Of a DNA stretch of 37,870 nt, positions 8,271-16,891 are shown piece after piece. Position 1 is the first letter of the stretch; every line of letters begins with the position of its first letter. The notes under the pieces were generated by a model. That model searched no databases, was not told the DNA's origin, and saw only the letters and a list, made by a program, of their open reading frames with translations. The position numbers and the translations under genes are program-made. This DNA comes from Nostoc sp. NMS2 (GTDB taxonomy: Bacteria; Cyanobacteriota; Cyanobacteriia; Cyanobacteriales; Nostocaceae): assembly GCF_017115105.1 (NCBI RefSeq), contig NZ_JABXKH010000066.1, positions 1 through 37,870 on the forward strand. The letters are read 5' to 3'.

Positions 8271-8591
8271 ATGATATTTGGTGAAGCTCACATAACTTCA
8301 GGAGTACTTACGGTAAATCAGATACAACTGACTTTAACTAGTGGTTATCTGTTAATGACATGTTATTTTTTAATCAATTGGTTAATATTTTCTCTACGTC
8401 ATCCTGCTTCCACTCCAGAAGATAAATTTTTATCGGTTGTGATGTTTTTGGTAACAACTATCTTCTGGCCTCTGATGATTCCGATATCTTGTTTAGAAAT
8501 AGTTCAAAAAAAGCAAATAGATTTTAATAAAATGATTCCTGTTCTCTTAGCAATATTTATATTTAGTATTTCATATTATTTGACCGAATAA
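8271..8591 (+). CDS. Small integral membrane protein, unknown
   Basis: This 106-residue protein has about three hydrophobic stretches: residues 22-42 (YLLMTCYFLINWLIFSL), 57-76 (VVMFLVTTIFWPLMIPI) and 88-104. Loops are short and lightly charged. I see no signal peptide and no conserved domain I can name. A strong hairpin follows 38 nt after the stop. Coding status is supported by length, ATG start and consistent membrane topology rather than by a known family. Confidence 0.6.
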   Translation: MIFGEAHITSGVLTVNQIQLTLTSGYLLMTCYFLINWLIFSLRHPASTPEDKFLSVVMFLVTTIFWPLMIPISCLEIVQKKQIDFNKMIPVLLAIFIFSISYYLTE

Positions 8592-8628
8592 TTCATAATT
8601 TCTCATCACGAATTGCATAGATATAAAA

Positions 8629-8665
8629 AGAAGCCGGAGGTTTGACTTGTGACCCTCCGGCTTCT
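8629..8665 (-). terminator. Strong 12-bp-stem terminator between convergent genes
   Basis: agaagccggagg and cctccggcttct form a perfect 12-bp stem with a 13-nt loop. Read on the minus strand the stem is followed by five Ts, so it ends the minus-strand lipoprotein gene. On the plus strand it has a shorter T-run (cttcttta), so it may act in both directions. Confidence 0.85.
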
Positions 8666-8717
8666 TTATGCAACAACTACTTTAACTTCTTAGGCAGTCT
8701 ATCGAATTGAAAATCTC

Positions 8718-9602
8718 CTAACGCCGTCTGCTACCAAAACCACTTGAGCGGCGGGGTGCTGTACTACGCCCACTACCAAAACCACTGCCAGAATTGCGTC
8801 TAGTAGTGCTGGAATTACCAGAGGGTCGCAATGTACTACCACCAAAACCAGAACCAGAAGGACGGTTATTACCTGTAGTGCTACGCGGGACATTGCGTAC
8901 ATTTGAATTTCCAGGATATGACCTTCTAATTGTGCCTGTATTGCGGAATGCAGTGCGATTTGTCACGGCTGCGGGTGGCGCATTATAGCGAGTTTGGTAG
9001 TTTTGAACTGCTTGGCCATAGCTTCCACCATATCCACCAAAGCCACTTAATCCTCGTCCTGATTGATAAACAGGGGGTACATAATACTGGGGTCTGAACA
9101 ACATACTACCAATTGCCTGTCCCGCCAAGCTACCAGCTACAGACCCAGCAAATGGTGCCCAGAAGTTATTTTCTCGACGGACTACAACCGTCTCTTGTTG
9201 CCCTGTTTGGGGATTGGTTTTATTTTCGGTAACATTGTGGACGTACTCGATTTTAAAGTCTTCCGTCAGATATAAAATCGGTTGTCCTTTTTCTACCTTT
9301 AGATAGGTTTTCTTACCTTCCTTGATTTCATCATCAGTTAACCGTGCCATTTGCAAATTTTCGGTTGCAAAGGTTGGGGGATTATTATTAAGTAAAAACA
9401 AGCTGTATTCACCAGTTGCATCGTCATAAGTAGCTTGTTGTATTTTATACTCTCCATCACTCAGCTTTGTATTAGTAGAGGTTTGGCTAACGTTCTTAGC
9501 GGAAGGAGTAGTTTCGTTTCCCCCACCACAAGCGACAGTTGTAACACACAAACTCAGAGCTAAAAAAACGGCTGTAAATTTACGTACTATGGTCATGATC
9601 AT
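8718..9602 (-). CDS. Lipoprotein with glycine-zipper segment and Gly/Ser/Arg-rich tail
   Basis: This 294-residue protein has a lipoprotein signal with lipobox at TTVAC-GGG, Cys near residue 25. The central part (about 45-145) is a hydrophilic domain of unknown fold. It is followed by a glycine-zipper-like hydrophobic stretch, GSVAGSLAGQAIGSMLF (about 156-172), which could insert in a membrane. From about residue 180 the tail is disordered, rich in Gly, Ser, Arg, Asn and Thr, with repeated SGFG and RRS motifs. The third residue is an alternative ATG start. It ends at a strong terminator. The role is unknown; cell-envelope or surface location is an inference. Confidence 0.8.
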   Translation of the reverse strand: MIMTIVRKFTAVFLALSLCVTTVACGGGNETTPSAKNVSQTSTNTKLSDGEYKIQQATYDDATGEYSLFLLNNNPPTFATENLQMARLTDDEIKEGKKTYLKVEKGQPILYLTEDFKIEYVHNVTENKTNPQTGQQETVVVRRENNFWAPFAGSVAGSLAGQAIGSMLFRPQYYVPPVYQSGRGLSGFGGYGGSYGQAVQNYQTRYNAPPAAVTNRTAFRNTGTIRRSYPGNSNVRNVPRSTTGNNRPSGSGFGGSTLRPSGNSSTTRRNSGSGFGSGRSTAPRRSSGFGSRRR

Positions 9603-9672
9603 TGGATTATTGTCCTATCTCTGAGCTTAACAATTTCTCGATGTGAGTAGTAAGTACGGACTACCCAACACA

Positions 9673-10266
9673 TTATAAAGGAATCAGTTCTGGGTAATAT
9701 TGCAACAGTTGATCGCTAGTGAGTTCATCACCCAACTGTGCTGGGGAAAAATGTACTTGGATTGCCTTTAATCTATGTTTATAATGCAAATTTATCAATG
9801 CTTTCAATCCTTCCTTGAGTGCTTGAACGTTAGAAAGATCGGTTTCTAACTCTGGTACTTCTCCTTCATAAGCTACTGTAATCATCACAATGACGTTGCG
9901 GGTTACAGGTATAGATAAAGGTTCATTCAATCCAGAGTCAGAACTGTAATCTGGTTCACTGAGATATCTTTCGGCAGAGTCAGTAAATAATTCATTAACG
10001 TAATCTCCCGCCTCGCCTTCATCCCAAAATACGTCACCTTCGTTGGCAGCAGAAAGCCAATATTCATCGTATTGCAGAAGAGTTTGGCTAATTTCTACCA
10101 ATCCTTCTCCTAAAACTTCTAAGTCGCCATCGACATCGATCGCATCTCGTCCAGCACTATTTAATACTCCCAAAATTGGCGCTACTTCGCCTCCTCCTAA
10201 GTGCAGAAATAGACGAAATACTACATAGCGAGTTCGACCGATCATTTTATTAAAGATATTGCTCAT
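9673..10266 (-). CDS. Hypothetical protein, probable DUF1517-type family
   Basis: This 197-residue acidic protein has no signal peptide or membrane segment. It has an N-terminal basic stretch (MSNIFNKMIGRTRYVVFRLF), an acidic middle and a C-terminal alpha/beta part that begins NVIVMITVAYEGEVPEL and ends with SPAQLGDELTSDQLL. The pattern recalls the cyanobacterial and chloroplast DUF1517 family, in which the ITVAYEG and SP..-DELT segments are conserved. I am fairly but not fully sure. It lies downstream of, and on the same strand as, the pentapeptide-repeat gene, with a 74-nt repeat-containing gap. Confidence 0.75.
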   Translation of the reverse strand: MSNIFNKMIGRTRYVVFRLFLHLGGGEVAPILGVLNSAGRDAIDVDGDLEVLGEGLVEISQTLLQYDEYWLSAANEGDVFWDEGEAGDYVNELFTDSAERYLSEPDYSSDSGLNEPLSIPVTRNVIVMITVAYEGEVPELETDLSNVQALKEGLKALINLHYKHRLKAIQVHFSPAQLGDELTSDQLLQYYPELIPL

Positions 10267-10300
10267 TTTTCCTCCAAAATTTTTTATTTGTCATTTGTCT

Positions 10301-10340
10301 AATAACTAATGCCCCATTCCCCATTCTCCACTCCCCATTC
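10301..10340. repeat. Short tandem repeats (ccccattc/ccccact type)
   Basis: Imperfect heptamer and octamer units (gccccattcc, ctccactc, ccccattc) fill the gap between the DUF1517-type gene and the pentapeptide-repeat gene. They belong to the same C-rich repeat family that occurs inside menE and menC. Confidence 0.7.
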
Positions 10341-11960
10341 TTAATGACTAATATAGTGAAATCCTTTAACAAAATCTATAATCATACTTAACGAAGGTAA
10401 GATGTATTTTGTTGGTTCATTAGATATATCATCATAAGTTGAAGCATTAACAGCAGAGCGATTAATAAATCTTTTTCCAAAGTTGGGATGGTCATGGACA
10501 ATCAATGTGTGGGCGCTAGAATTTGTTAAAACTATTTGAGTTGGGGCTTTACAAAAATTTAACTTTGTGGCTACTTCAATATTTTTTTTCGTTTGTTTAA
10601 TTGTTGTCGCCTGACTCATGGCTTGCTCTAGAAGAATATTTAATTGTTTCACAATTAGGGGCGATTTTGGCAATTTTAAATCTTGATTTTCAACAATTTC
10701 ACTGTTAATCATTTCCACGACACTGGAAATATTATTTTGAGTAGATGCCGCATCTAGAAAGGGAAGAATCACAATGTAAGCAGTGGGAAATAATGCTTCG
10801 TCGCTATCTAGATAAAATGTGAAAACGGTTCGACGACGACCACTTTCGATGCTTGGGGGTTGTTTTAGTCCCCGGTATTCCTGAGCAATTTGATAGTAAG
10901 CGCCTGCGATCGCAAAATTGGCTTCGTGTTCTAAGGCTGCATCAACTATAATGCGGATTGTGGGCGGTGTTTCGTTAAAAAAGTCTCGTGAGTCTTCGGA
11001 ATGGAACTTCTGGATAATGGAGCGATCGCCAGATGGACTAAGATCGACCCATTCACAAATCATGCCTTCGGTTTTTAAACCAAACCGGGAGGTGGCGTAA
11101 AGCTTGGCCCCAGTTAATGTTGCTCCCGTTAAGTCAGCACCAATCCATTCCGCCTTAATTAATTTTGCCTGAGTTAAATCGGCGTGGATGAAAATTGTAT
11201 TCGTTAAATTAGCATTGCTTAAATCTGCGCCAATTAAAGTAGCTCCGCTCAATTTTGCGCCGCTCAAATCTGCCCAACGAAGGTTTGCGCCGCTCAAATC
11301 TGCCCAACGGAGGTTTGCGCCGCTCAAATCTGCTCCACTCAAGTTAGCACGGCTAAGATTCGCTTGTCTGAGTTCAGTATCTCGCAAATTTGCACCACTC
11401 AGATCGCAACGACTGAGGTCACTGGCATTTAAGTTAGCCATCTCTAAATTTGCTCCCGTCATAGAAGCGCCTCTCAAGACACTCTCACTTAAGTTAGCGT
11501 GGCGGAGATTCGCTTGGCGGAGTGTCGCCTCTCGCAAATCAGCACTGGTAAGGTCAGCCTCCGACAAGTCAGCGCGACTGAGGTCAGCGCGAATTAACTC
11601 AGCGCGAATCAATAAGGCTCCTTTCAGTTGAGCGCGACTGAGATCGGCTCGAATCAAATTAGCGACGTTGAGACTAGCGTTATTTAAGATGGCGTTGCAT
11701 AGATTCACGCCACTGAGTCTGGCTACATTCAGCTTGGCATTGCTCAAGTTAGCTTCGCTCAGATTCGCGCCACTGAGGTTAACTATACTCAAATTAGCAT
11801 CGCTCAGATTCACGCCACTGAGTTTGACTCCACTCAGATTAGCTTCCGCAAGGTCAATACCACTAAAGTTTAAGACTCCTGCTGCGTATTTTTCTAGTAA
11901 TTCCTCTACAGTCATCGATGCTACCCCTTGGATGCCAACTTTAATAGTTGGTAAAGTCAT
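10341..11960 (-). CDS. Pentapeptide-repeat protein with unknown C-terminal domain
   Basis: This 539-residue protein carries about 50 tandem pentapeptides of the A(D/N)LXX type from roughly residue 35 to 300, which should fold as a right-handed beta-helix. Several units are nearly identical at DNA level (gcgccgctcaaatctgcccaacg-type blocks around 11250-11340), pointing to recent expansion. Residues about 300-539 are non-repetitive, mixed alpha/beta, and not recognised. There is no secretion signal. The first ATG is only 9 nt from the divergent tyrA ATG. The internal ATG at 11915 (MTVEELLEKYAAG) has an AAGGGG box and is a good alternative start. The biochemical role is unknown. Confidence 0.88.
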   Translation of the reverse strand: MTLPTIKVGIQGVASMTVEELLEKYAAGVLNFSGIDLAEANLSGVKLSGVNLSDANLSIVNLSGANLSEANLSNAKLNVARLSGVNLCNAILNNASLNVANLIRADLSRAQLKGALLIRAELIRADLSRADLSEADLTSADLREATLRQANLRHANLSESVLRGASMTGANLEMANLNASDLSRCDLSGANLRDTELRQANLSRANLSGADLSGANLRWADLSGANLRWADLSGAKLSGATLIGADLSNANLTNTIFIHADLTQAKLIKAEWIGADLTGATLTGAKLYATSRFGLKTEGMICEWVDLSPSGDRSIIQKFHSEDSRDFFNETPPTIRIIVDAALEHEANFAIAGAYYQIAQEYRGLKQPPSIESGRRRTVFTFYLDSDEALFPTAYIVILPFLDAASTQNNISSVVEMINSEIVENQDLKLPKSPLIVKQLNILLEQAMSQATTIKQTKKNIEVATKLNFCKAPTQIVLTNSSAHTLIVHDHPNFGKRFINRSAVNASTYDDISNEPTKYILPSLSMIIDFVKGFHYISH

Positions 11961-11969
11961 TAAAACGGA

Positions 11970-12824
11970 ATGTCAAAATTAAAAATGAATATTGGGATTT
12001 TAGGGTTGGGATTGATCGGCGGATCTTTGGGTTTTGATTTGCGATCGCAAGGACATCATATCTTAGGAGTCAGTCGCCGTGAATCTACCTGTCAAAAGGC
12101 AGTTACTATCGGCAGTGTTGATGAAGCATCAGTTGATCTGAGTCTGTTAGCAGCCGCAGAGGTTGTATTTATTTGTACACCTCTAGCGCTTATTGTGCCC
12201 CAATTGGAGCAAATGATCGCTCATTTGTCTCCAGCTACCATCGTGACTGACGTGGGTTCGGCGAAAGCACAGATAGTCAAGGCGATTTCTCCCCTTTGGG
12301 ATAATTTTATCGGCGGTCATCCAATGGCGGGAAGAACAGACAGTGGTATAGAAGCTGCACAACAGAATTTATTTGTTGATAAACCTTATGTATTAACACC
12401 GATAGCGACAACGCCAATTAGTGCAATTGCGGTTGTAGAAGCAATTGTGCGATCGCTAGGAGCTAATATCTATTATTGTCAACCAGAGCAACATGACCGC
12501 GCTGTTAGCTGGATTTCTCATTTACCTGTAATGGTGAGTTCCTCATTGATTGCTGCTTGTTTGAGTGAAACAGACCCCGATGTTTTGGAATTAGCCCAAA
12601 AGTTAGCTAGTTCAGGTTTTCGAGATACCAGCCGTGTGGGTGGTGGAAATCCAGAGTTGGGCGTGATGATGGCGCGGTATAATCGTCAAGCATTGCTGCG
12701 ATCGCTGCAACAATATCGTCACAATCTCGATGAGTTAACTAACTTAATTGAACAAGAAAATTGGACAGTTTTAGAGCAAAAGTTGAAATCAACAGGTAAG
12801 GCACGACCTGATTTTGTTGATTAG
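11970..12824 (+). CDS. tyrA: Prephenate/arogenate dehydrogenase
   Basis: This 284-residue TyrA has an N-terminal Rossmann domain with the dinucleotide motif GLGLIGGSLG near residue 11. A Thr-Asp-Val-Gly-Ser motif follows (TDVGSAKAQIV), then GGHPMAGR, the substrate-binding signature of the family, and a helical dimerisation domain with a conserved ISHLPVMVSS segment. It oxidises arogenate (usual in cyanobacteria) or prephenate with loss of CO2 on the way to tyrosine, which also feeds tocopherol and plastoquinone synthesis. The second ATG, at 11985, places the Rossmann strand right at the N-terminus and may be the true start. The gene is divergent from the pentapeptide-repeat gene. Confidence 0.94.
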   Translation: MSKLKMNIGILGLGLIGGSLGFDLRSQGHHILGVSRRESTCQKAVTIGSVDEASVDLSLLAAAEVVFICTPLALIVPQLEQMIAHLSPATIVTDVGSAKAQIVKAISPLWDNFIGGHPMAGRTDSGIEAAQQNLFVDKPYVLTPIATTPISAIAVVEAIVRSLGANIYYCQPEQHDRAVSWISHLPVMVSSSLIAACLSETDPDVLELAQKLASSGFRDTSRVGGGNPELGVMMARYNRQALLRSLQQYRHNLDELTNLIEQENWTVLEQKLKSTGKARPDFVD

Positions 12825-13057
12825 AATTCAGGAGTCAGAATTCAGAATTCAGGAGTCGGAGATTCAGACTTGCGACTGAATTGTTGCACCACCAATTTTT
12901 CTTGTTTTGTGGGGGTGCAAAAACGCAGATTATTCATCCGCCAGCGATGCACTAAGCTATTCGTTGTGTCGTACAGAATTAATTCTGTTCGCGGATGCCG
13001 GAGGCATTATTCTGTTAGCGATAGCGGGGCGTTTAGCCCGTCCTGACTCCTGAATTC
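12824..13057. repeat. Repeat-rich block bounded by inverted 14-bp ends, containing a small dispersed repeat
   Basis: The 14-mer gaattcaggagtca at 12824-12837 occurs inverted (tgactcctgaattc) at 13044-13057. Near the left end gaattcagg-type units repeat several times. Inside, at 12990-13008, a 19-bp GC-rich segment (cgcggatgccggaggcatt) sits between two copies of attctgtt (12982-12989, 13009-13016). The remainder of the gap to the gene at 13233 is AT-rich. No open frame of interest is seen in 12825-13232. Confidence 0.7.
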
Positions 13058-13232
13058 TTCTTCAAGAATTTTTTTTGATATAGTTGATAAAGTCAGGTAG
13101 CTACGTTCTTTCTAAATCAATAAACATAGCTATTTAATAATTTTAACAATAAAATTTTTAAAAAAATGCTACTTAACAGTTTTACAGTCACCAAACCGAT
13201 GTACTATACAGATAAATTTACAAAAATCAACA

Positions 13233-13523
13233 ATGGTAGAACGCCCAATCAAAAAATCGGAACGTCAGTCCCAAGCAAATACTGACAACAATTCCGAAAA
13301 TAAGGATTCTATAACTCCTATTGAGTCCAACCCCAAAAGCTCAAAACCGAGCCGCAACCGCTCATCTGACAAAGGCAAAAAAGCATCTTACGGAGATGAA
13401 AACAGGCAGCAGGGAAATCCTGCACTAGCGCGTGGCCCAAAACCCGTTAAACCTCCAGTCAAAGTCCAAACAGAAGAACTTGAAACCGAATCGGAAACAA
13501 TCTCTGAGGAGTCTCAAGACTAA
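13233..13523 (+). CDS. Small disordered, highly charged protein of unknown function
   Basis: This 96-residue protein is almost wholly made of Lys, Arg, Ser, Asn, Glu, Gln and Pro, with no hydrophobic core. It should be intrinsically disordered. The first two thirds are basic (KPSRNRSSDKGKKASYGDENR) and the last fifteen residues are acidic (ELETESETISEESQD). It has an ATG start but no clear Shine-Dalgarno. It is a stand-alone gene between repeats and the tRNA pair. I do not recognise a family; nucleic-acid binding through the basic part is only a possibility. Confidence 0.6.
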   Translation: MVERPIKKSERQSQANTDNNSENKDSITPIESNPKSSKPSRNRSSDKGKKASYGDENRQQGNPALARGPKPVKPPVKVQTEELETESETISEESQD

Positions 13524-13881
13524 CATTACTCCTGCTTGTGATGTGGGAGGCTTTAACTAGTCGTTATAAGTATATGAAGACAGGATTTCTGCCTCCGTAG
13601 GCAGTAATTATGCCCCCCATCACCATTGGATTATTCTTAATATTGAATGCTTTTACTAAGTAAGCTGTCATAAATAAACCAAATTATGTTAAGAAACATA
13701 ATAGGCTTAAAAGCTATGAAGATAATGTACTCTACAAAATCATAGCCAAAAAACAAGCTGATACCCAAAATTCTGTTCTGATAGCCACAAATGCGATTAA
13801 GAGACTTAGCTTTTGAACATCTAAATCTCTTAATAAGGCTGAAACCCTTGAATTTCGGTTGATTGTTCTGTAAATTTAAAA
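13524..13881. other. 358-nt region without a convincing gene
   Basis: It contains an imperfect palindrome (tgcctccgtaggca) at about 13589-13602 and a small hairpin (ttatgtt/aacataa) at about 13685-13702. An open frame on the minus strand runs through the tRNA-Thr gene and is not credible. No terminator with a T-run was identified. Confidence 0.5.
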
Positions 13882-13953
13882 AGCCCGTGACGAGGATTGA
13901 ACTCGTGACCTCACCCTTACCAAGGGTGTGCTCTACCACTGAGCCACACGGGC
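13882..13953 (-). tRNA. tRNA-Thr (GGT anticodon)
   Basis: Read on the minus strand, the 7-bp acceptor stem pairs GCCCGTG with CACGGGC. The D arm is GCTC/GAGC, the anticodon loop TTGGTAA gives GGT, and the T arm is ACGAG-TTCAATC-CTCGT. CCA is not encoded. The tRNA-Tyr gene lies 87 nt upstream on the same strand, with a small hairpin (gctggg/cccagc) between them. Confidence 0.96.
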
Positions 13954-14040
13954 AAAATGTAACTTTAGTTTTTTAGTTGTAAGTTACAATGCTGGGAGTT
14001 TTGATGCTTACCCAGCGATTATAACCTATAACTTCGTAAG

Positions 14041-14126
14041 TGGTGGGCCGGGCTGGATTTGAACCAGCGTAGGCGCTAGCCAACGGATTTACAGTCCGTC
14101 TCCATTAACCACTCGGACACCGACCC
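14041..14126 (-). tRNA. tRNA-Tyr (GTA anticodon), class II, with encoded CCA
   Basis: On the minus strand the acceptor stem pairs GGGTCGG with CCGGCCC (one T-G pair). The anticodon stem-loop GACTGTAAATC gives GTA, a long variable arm follows, and the T arm is GCTGG-TTCAAAT-CCAGC. The discriminator is A and the next three bases are CCA, so the 3' end appears encoded, unlike the neighbouring tRNA-Thr. The nadA gene lies upstream on the same strand. Confidence 0.96.
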
Positions 14127-14249
14127 GATTTGTCTCACGATTTAAAATCTTAGCACCATGTTTTATAAATTGCAAGTGATTAAAAAAATAACTTATGAGT
14201 AGAGATTGCAACAAAACTGCATCTCTACCACATATATAAAAAATACCAG

Positions 14250-15224
14250 TTACACACTCATCTCCAGCATTCGTTGCATTGGTCGCAGTGCAGCCAGGCG
14301 GATATCCTCTGACATGGTAATTTCGGGAGTGCGATTTTTCATTGCCCAGTAGAGCTTTTCTAGGGTGTTTAACCGCATAAACGGACATTCGTTACAAGCA
14401 CAGTTATTCATCGGCGGTGCAGGAATAAAATGCTTTTCGGGAGCTAGTTTTTGCATTTGGTGAATGATTCCCGGCTCTGTCGCCACGATAAATTCCTTGG
14501 TAGGGCTGCTTTGACAATACTTGAGTAAGGCGGCTGTAGAGCCAATAAAGCTGGCGTGGCGCAATACACTACTTTCACATTCTGGGTGTGCGATCGCTTC
14601 TGCTTCGGGATGGGCAATTTTTAACTGGACAATTTTCTTTTCTGAAAAGGTTTCATGGACAACACAGCTACCTTGCCATAGCACCAAATCTCGTCCAGTC
14701 TGTTCCATGACATACCGCCCCAAATTGCGATCGGGGGCAAAAATAATCGGCTGTTCCTTCGGTATCTGCTGGACAATTTTCACAGCGTTGGAACTAGTGC
14801 AAATAATATCGCTCATCGCCTTGATATCAGCAGAGCAGTTGATGTAAGATACCACCAGATGATCTGGATGCGCGGCTTTAAAAACTGCAAACGCTTCTGG
14901 TGGACAACTGTCTGCTAAAGAACAACCAGCATTCAAATCTGGTAAAAGTACTAATTTATCAGGATTAAGTATCTTTGCTGTTTCTGCCATGAAGTGAACA
15001 CCAGCAAAGACAATCACATCCGCATTGGTTTTTTCGGCGGCTTTCGCCAGTTGTAATGAATCCCCAATAAAGTCGGCAATATCCTGAATATCTGGCTCTT
15101 GATAATAATGTGCCAAGATAACTGCGTTGAGTTCTTTTTTGAGACTCTCAATGGCGGCAAACAGATCTAGTGGTAGTTCACCCGGTTGGGTTTTTTCTCG
15201 TTGAGCTAGTGCAGTAGTAAACAC
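14250..15224 (-). CDS. nadA: Quinolinate synthase A
   Basis: This 324-residue NadA condenses iminoaspartate with dihydroxyacetone phosphate to quinolinate in NAD synthesis, using a [4Fe-4S] cluster. Visible family signatures are ILAHYYQ near the N-terminus, [32 protein letters not shown] and the C-terminal [11 protein letters not shown], which hold the cluster cysteines. The start is GTG at 15224 with no strong ribosome site. No downstream ATG fits the N-terminal length better. The two tRNA genes follow on the same strand. No other NAD gene is in the window. Confidence 0.95.
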   Translation of the reverse strand: MFTTALAQREKTQPGELPLDLFAAIESLKKELNAVILAHYYQEPDIQDIADFIGDSLQLAKAAEKTNADVIVFAGVHFMAETAKILNPDKLVLLPDLNAGCSLADSCPPEAFAVFKAAHPDHLVVSYINCSADIKAMSDIICTSSNAVKIVQQIPKEQPIIFAPDRNLGRYVMEQTGRDLVLWQGSCVVHETFSEKKIVQLKIAHPEAEAIAHPECESSVLRHASFIGSTAALLKYCQSSPTKEFIVATEPGIIHQMQKLAPEKHFIPAPPMNNCACNECPFMRLNTLEKLYWAMKNRTPEITMSEDIRLAALRPMQRMLEMSV

Positions 15225-15373
15225 AGTTAAGGGGTGCTTTATGTTGCAAATGTATGTCCTGTGGATTCAATTATAGTAGTTTTTACCAAAAATAGTGGAC
15301 GGTTGATATTTTGGGGTTGTGTTCAAATCGGGCTGAGTTTCATATCCTGGAGATAGACGGCAAGGAAAGTGGC

Positions 15374-16294
15374 ATGACCAGTCAGAAAACTCAATCGATA
15401 AACCTCAAAATTGCTGTAGTTGGAGATATTCACGACCAATGGGAAGTGGAAGATGGCGTTGCACTCAAGCATTTGGGTGTTGACTTAGTACTGTTTGTCG
15501 GGGATTTTGGCAACGAGTCGGTGGAAGTGGTCAGAGCGATCGCATCTCTCGATATTCCCAAAGCAGCCGTGATGGGCAACCACGATGCTTGGTACACCGC
15601 CACCGAGTGGGGACGCAAAAAGGCTCCTTATGACCGCTCTAAGGAAGACTGGGTACAAGAACAACTCGATTTATTAGGCCCGTCCCATGTCGGTTACGGT
15701 AAGTTAGATTTTCCCGCTTGGAATTTAACTGTAGTGGGGGGTCGTCCCTTTACCTGGGGTGGCCCAGAGTGGAAATTCGCGGAAATCTGTCAAGAACGTT
15801 ACGGTGTGACGAGTTTGGAAGAATCTGCCGATCGCATCTTCAAAGCAGTGAAAAGCGCCGCTTACGAGACAATTATATTCTTGGGTCACAATGGGCCGAG
15901 TGGATTAGGCGATCGCCCCGAAGACCCCTGCGGCAAAGACTGGCACCCAATTGGCGGCGACTTTGGCGATCCAGATTTGGGCGAGGCGATTTCTCAAGCC
16001 TTGACTGCTGGTAAAACCATTCCTCTGGTGACATTTGGTCACATGCACCGAGATTTACGCCATACCAAGAAGGTGCAGCGCAAACCCGTTTTTAGAAGTC
16101 CAGAGGGGACAATTTACTTAAATGCGGCTAGTGTCCCCAGGATTGTGGAAAATGACAGCGAGAAGTTGCGTAATTTTTCCATTGTCACGGTAGAGGCGGG
16201 TGTGGTTTCGCAAGTTTCCCTTGTTTGGGTGGGGAATGACTTTCAGGTGGCTAAGGGGGAAATTTTGTATGAGCGATCGCGGATTGTGTCGTAG
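15374..16294 (+). CDS. Calcineurin-like metallophosphoesterase (TIGR04168-type)
   Basis: The protein of 306 residues has all metallophosphoesterase blocks: GDIHDQW, VGDFGNE, GNHDAWY, LGHNGPSG and GHMHRDL. These supply the ligands for a two-metal centre. The size and the long central segment with DRPEDPCGKDWHPIGGDFGD match the cyanobacterial and plant family usually annotated TIGR04168. The substrate is unknown. I use the ATG at 15374, which has AAGGA eight bases upstream. A TTG at 15311 would add 21 residues that look unrelated to the domain. It is cytoplasmic by appearance and divergent from nadA. Confidence 0.9.
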   Translation: MTSQKTQSINLKIAVVGDIHDQWEVEDGVALKHLGVDLVLFVGDFGNESVEVVRAIASLDIPKAAVMGNHDAWYTATEWGRKKAPYDRSKEDWVQEQLDLLGPSHVGYGKLDFPAWNLTVVGGRPFTWGGPEWKFAEICQERYGVTSLEESADRIFKAVKSAAYETIIFLGHNGPSGLGDRPEDPCGKDWHPIGGDFGDPDLGEAISQALTAGKTIPLVTFGHMHRDLRHTKKVQRKPVFRSPEGTIYLNAASVPRIVENDSEKLRNFSIVTVEAGVVSQVSLVWVGNDFQVAKGEILYERSRIVS

Positions 16295-16425
16295 ACATTC
16301 GCATCCAGTAGTGCAATCTGCGTAGATAATAGGGTATAGTATGATCTGTCAAGTTTAGTGCTAACCAACAAAAGCGCCTGAATAGCGTCTGAAAGTAGAG
16401 TATGCACAAGTTTGACAGATTTACT

Positions 16426-16510
16426 GGAGAGGTGGCAGAGTGGTCGATTGCGTCCGACTTGAAATCGGATGAGGCTAAAACCTCCGGGAGTTCGAATCTC
16501 CCCCTCTCCG
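16426..16510 (+). tRNA. tRNA-Ser (TGA anticodon)
   Basis: The acceptor stem pairs GGAGAGG with CCTCTCC and the discriminator is G. The anticodon stem-loop CGACTTGAAATCG gives TGA, followed by a long variable arm as expected of a class II tRNA, and a T arm with GTTCGAATC. CCA is not encoded. A tatagtatgat stretch near 16335 could hold its promoter. Confidence 0.96.
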
Positions 16511-16599
16511 TTGAATAAATGTTGTTATCAAGTAGTACATATGTTTTGCATCTACAATATATGCAAATATATGCACAAACAGTATTTGGTTAACTACTG

Positions 16600-16770
16600 A
16601 TGAAAAATTTAAATATTAAAGAAGAAGCCCGCAAATTGATTGACAAATTGCCAGAAAATTCCACATGGGATGATTTGATCTACCAAATTTATGTTCGGCA
16701 AAGTATTGAAGCTGGACTAGCAGATAGCAAAGCTAGTAATATGATTTCTGTACAAGAAGTACGGAAATAA
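16600..16770 (+). CDS. 56-residue antitoxin-like protein (orphan)
   Basis: The frame ATG 16600 to TAA 16768-16770 encodes 56 residues beginning MKNLNIKEEARKLIDKLP and containing WDDLIYQIYVRQSIEAGLAD. It is a short charged helical protein. This resembles the small antitoxins or addiction-module components that cyanobacteria keep upstream of RelE/ParE-type toxins. No toxin frame follows: the next 120 nt are repeat-like (aaggctcaagcctttcc) and then a minus-strand gene ends. It is therefore an orphan or the surviving half of a module. The family assignment is from memory and moderately sure. It lies 90 nt downstream of tRNA-Ser. Confidence 0.6.
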   Translation: MKNLNIKEEARKLIDKLPENSTWDDLIYQIYVRQSIEAGLADSKASNMISVQEVRK

Positions 16771-16891
16771 TAATTTTGACTGTCAGAGTGAAGGCTCAAG
16801 CCTTTCCTTGTCCGTTGAGTTTTTCATGAATGAGTGAAGATGGAAGGCTGGCGTTCGTGTTTACCTTTGTTTTACAAAACAAAATAAGTAG

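Noticed and set aside
11188..11982. Long plus-strand open frames opposite the pentapeptide-repeat gene
   Set aside because: They are the complement of the A(D/N)LXX repeats and give monotonous Leu/Lys/Ala/Phe patterns. The repeat composition keeps the frames open.
13637..13939. Minus-strand open frame of 100 codons
   Set aside because: Its start lies within the tRNA-Thr gene and the rest is AT-rich without protein-like pattern.
14089..14388. Minus-strand open frame overlapping the nadA end and tRNA-Tyr
   Set aside because: It is an out-of-frame shadow of nadA that runs into the tRNA.
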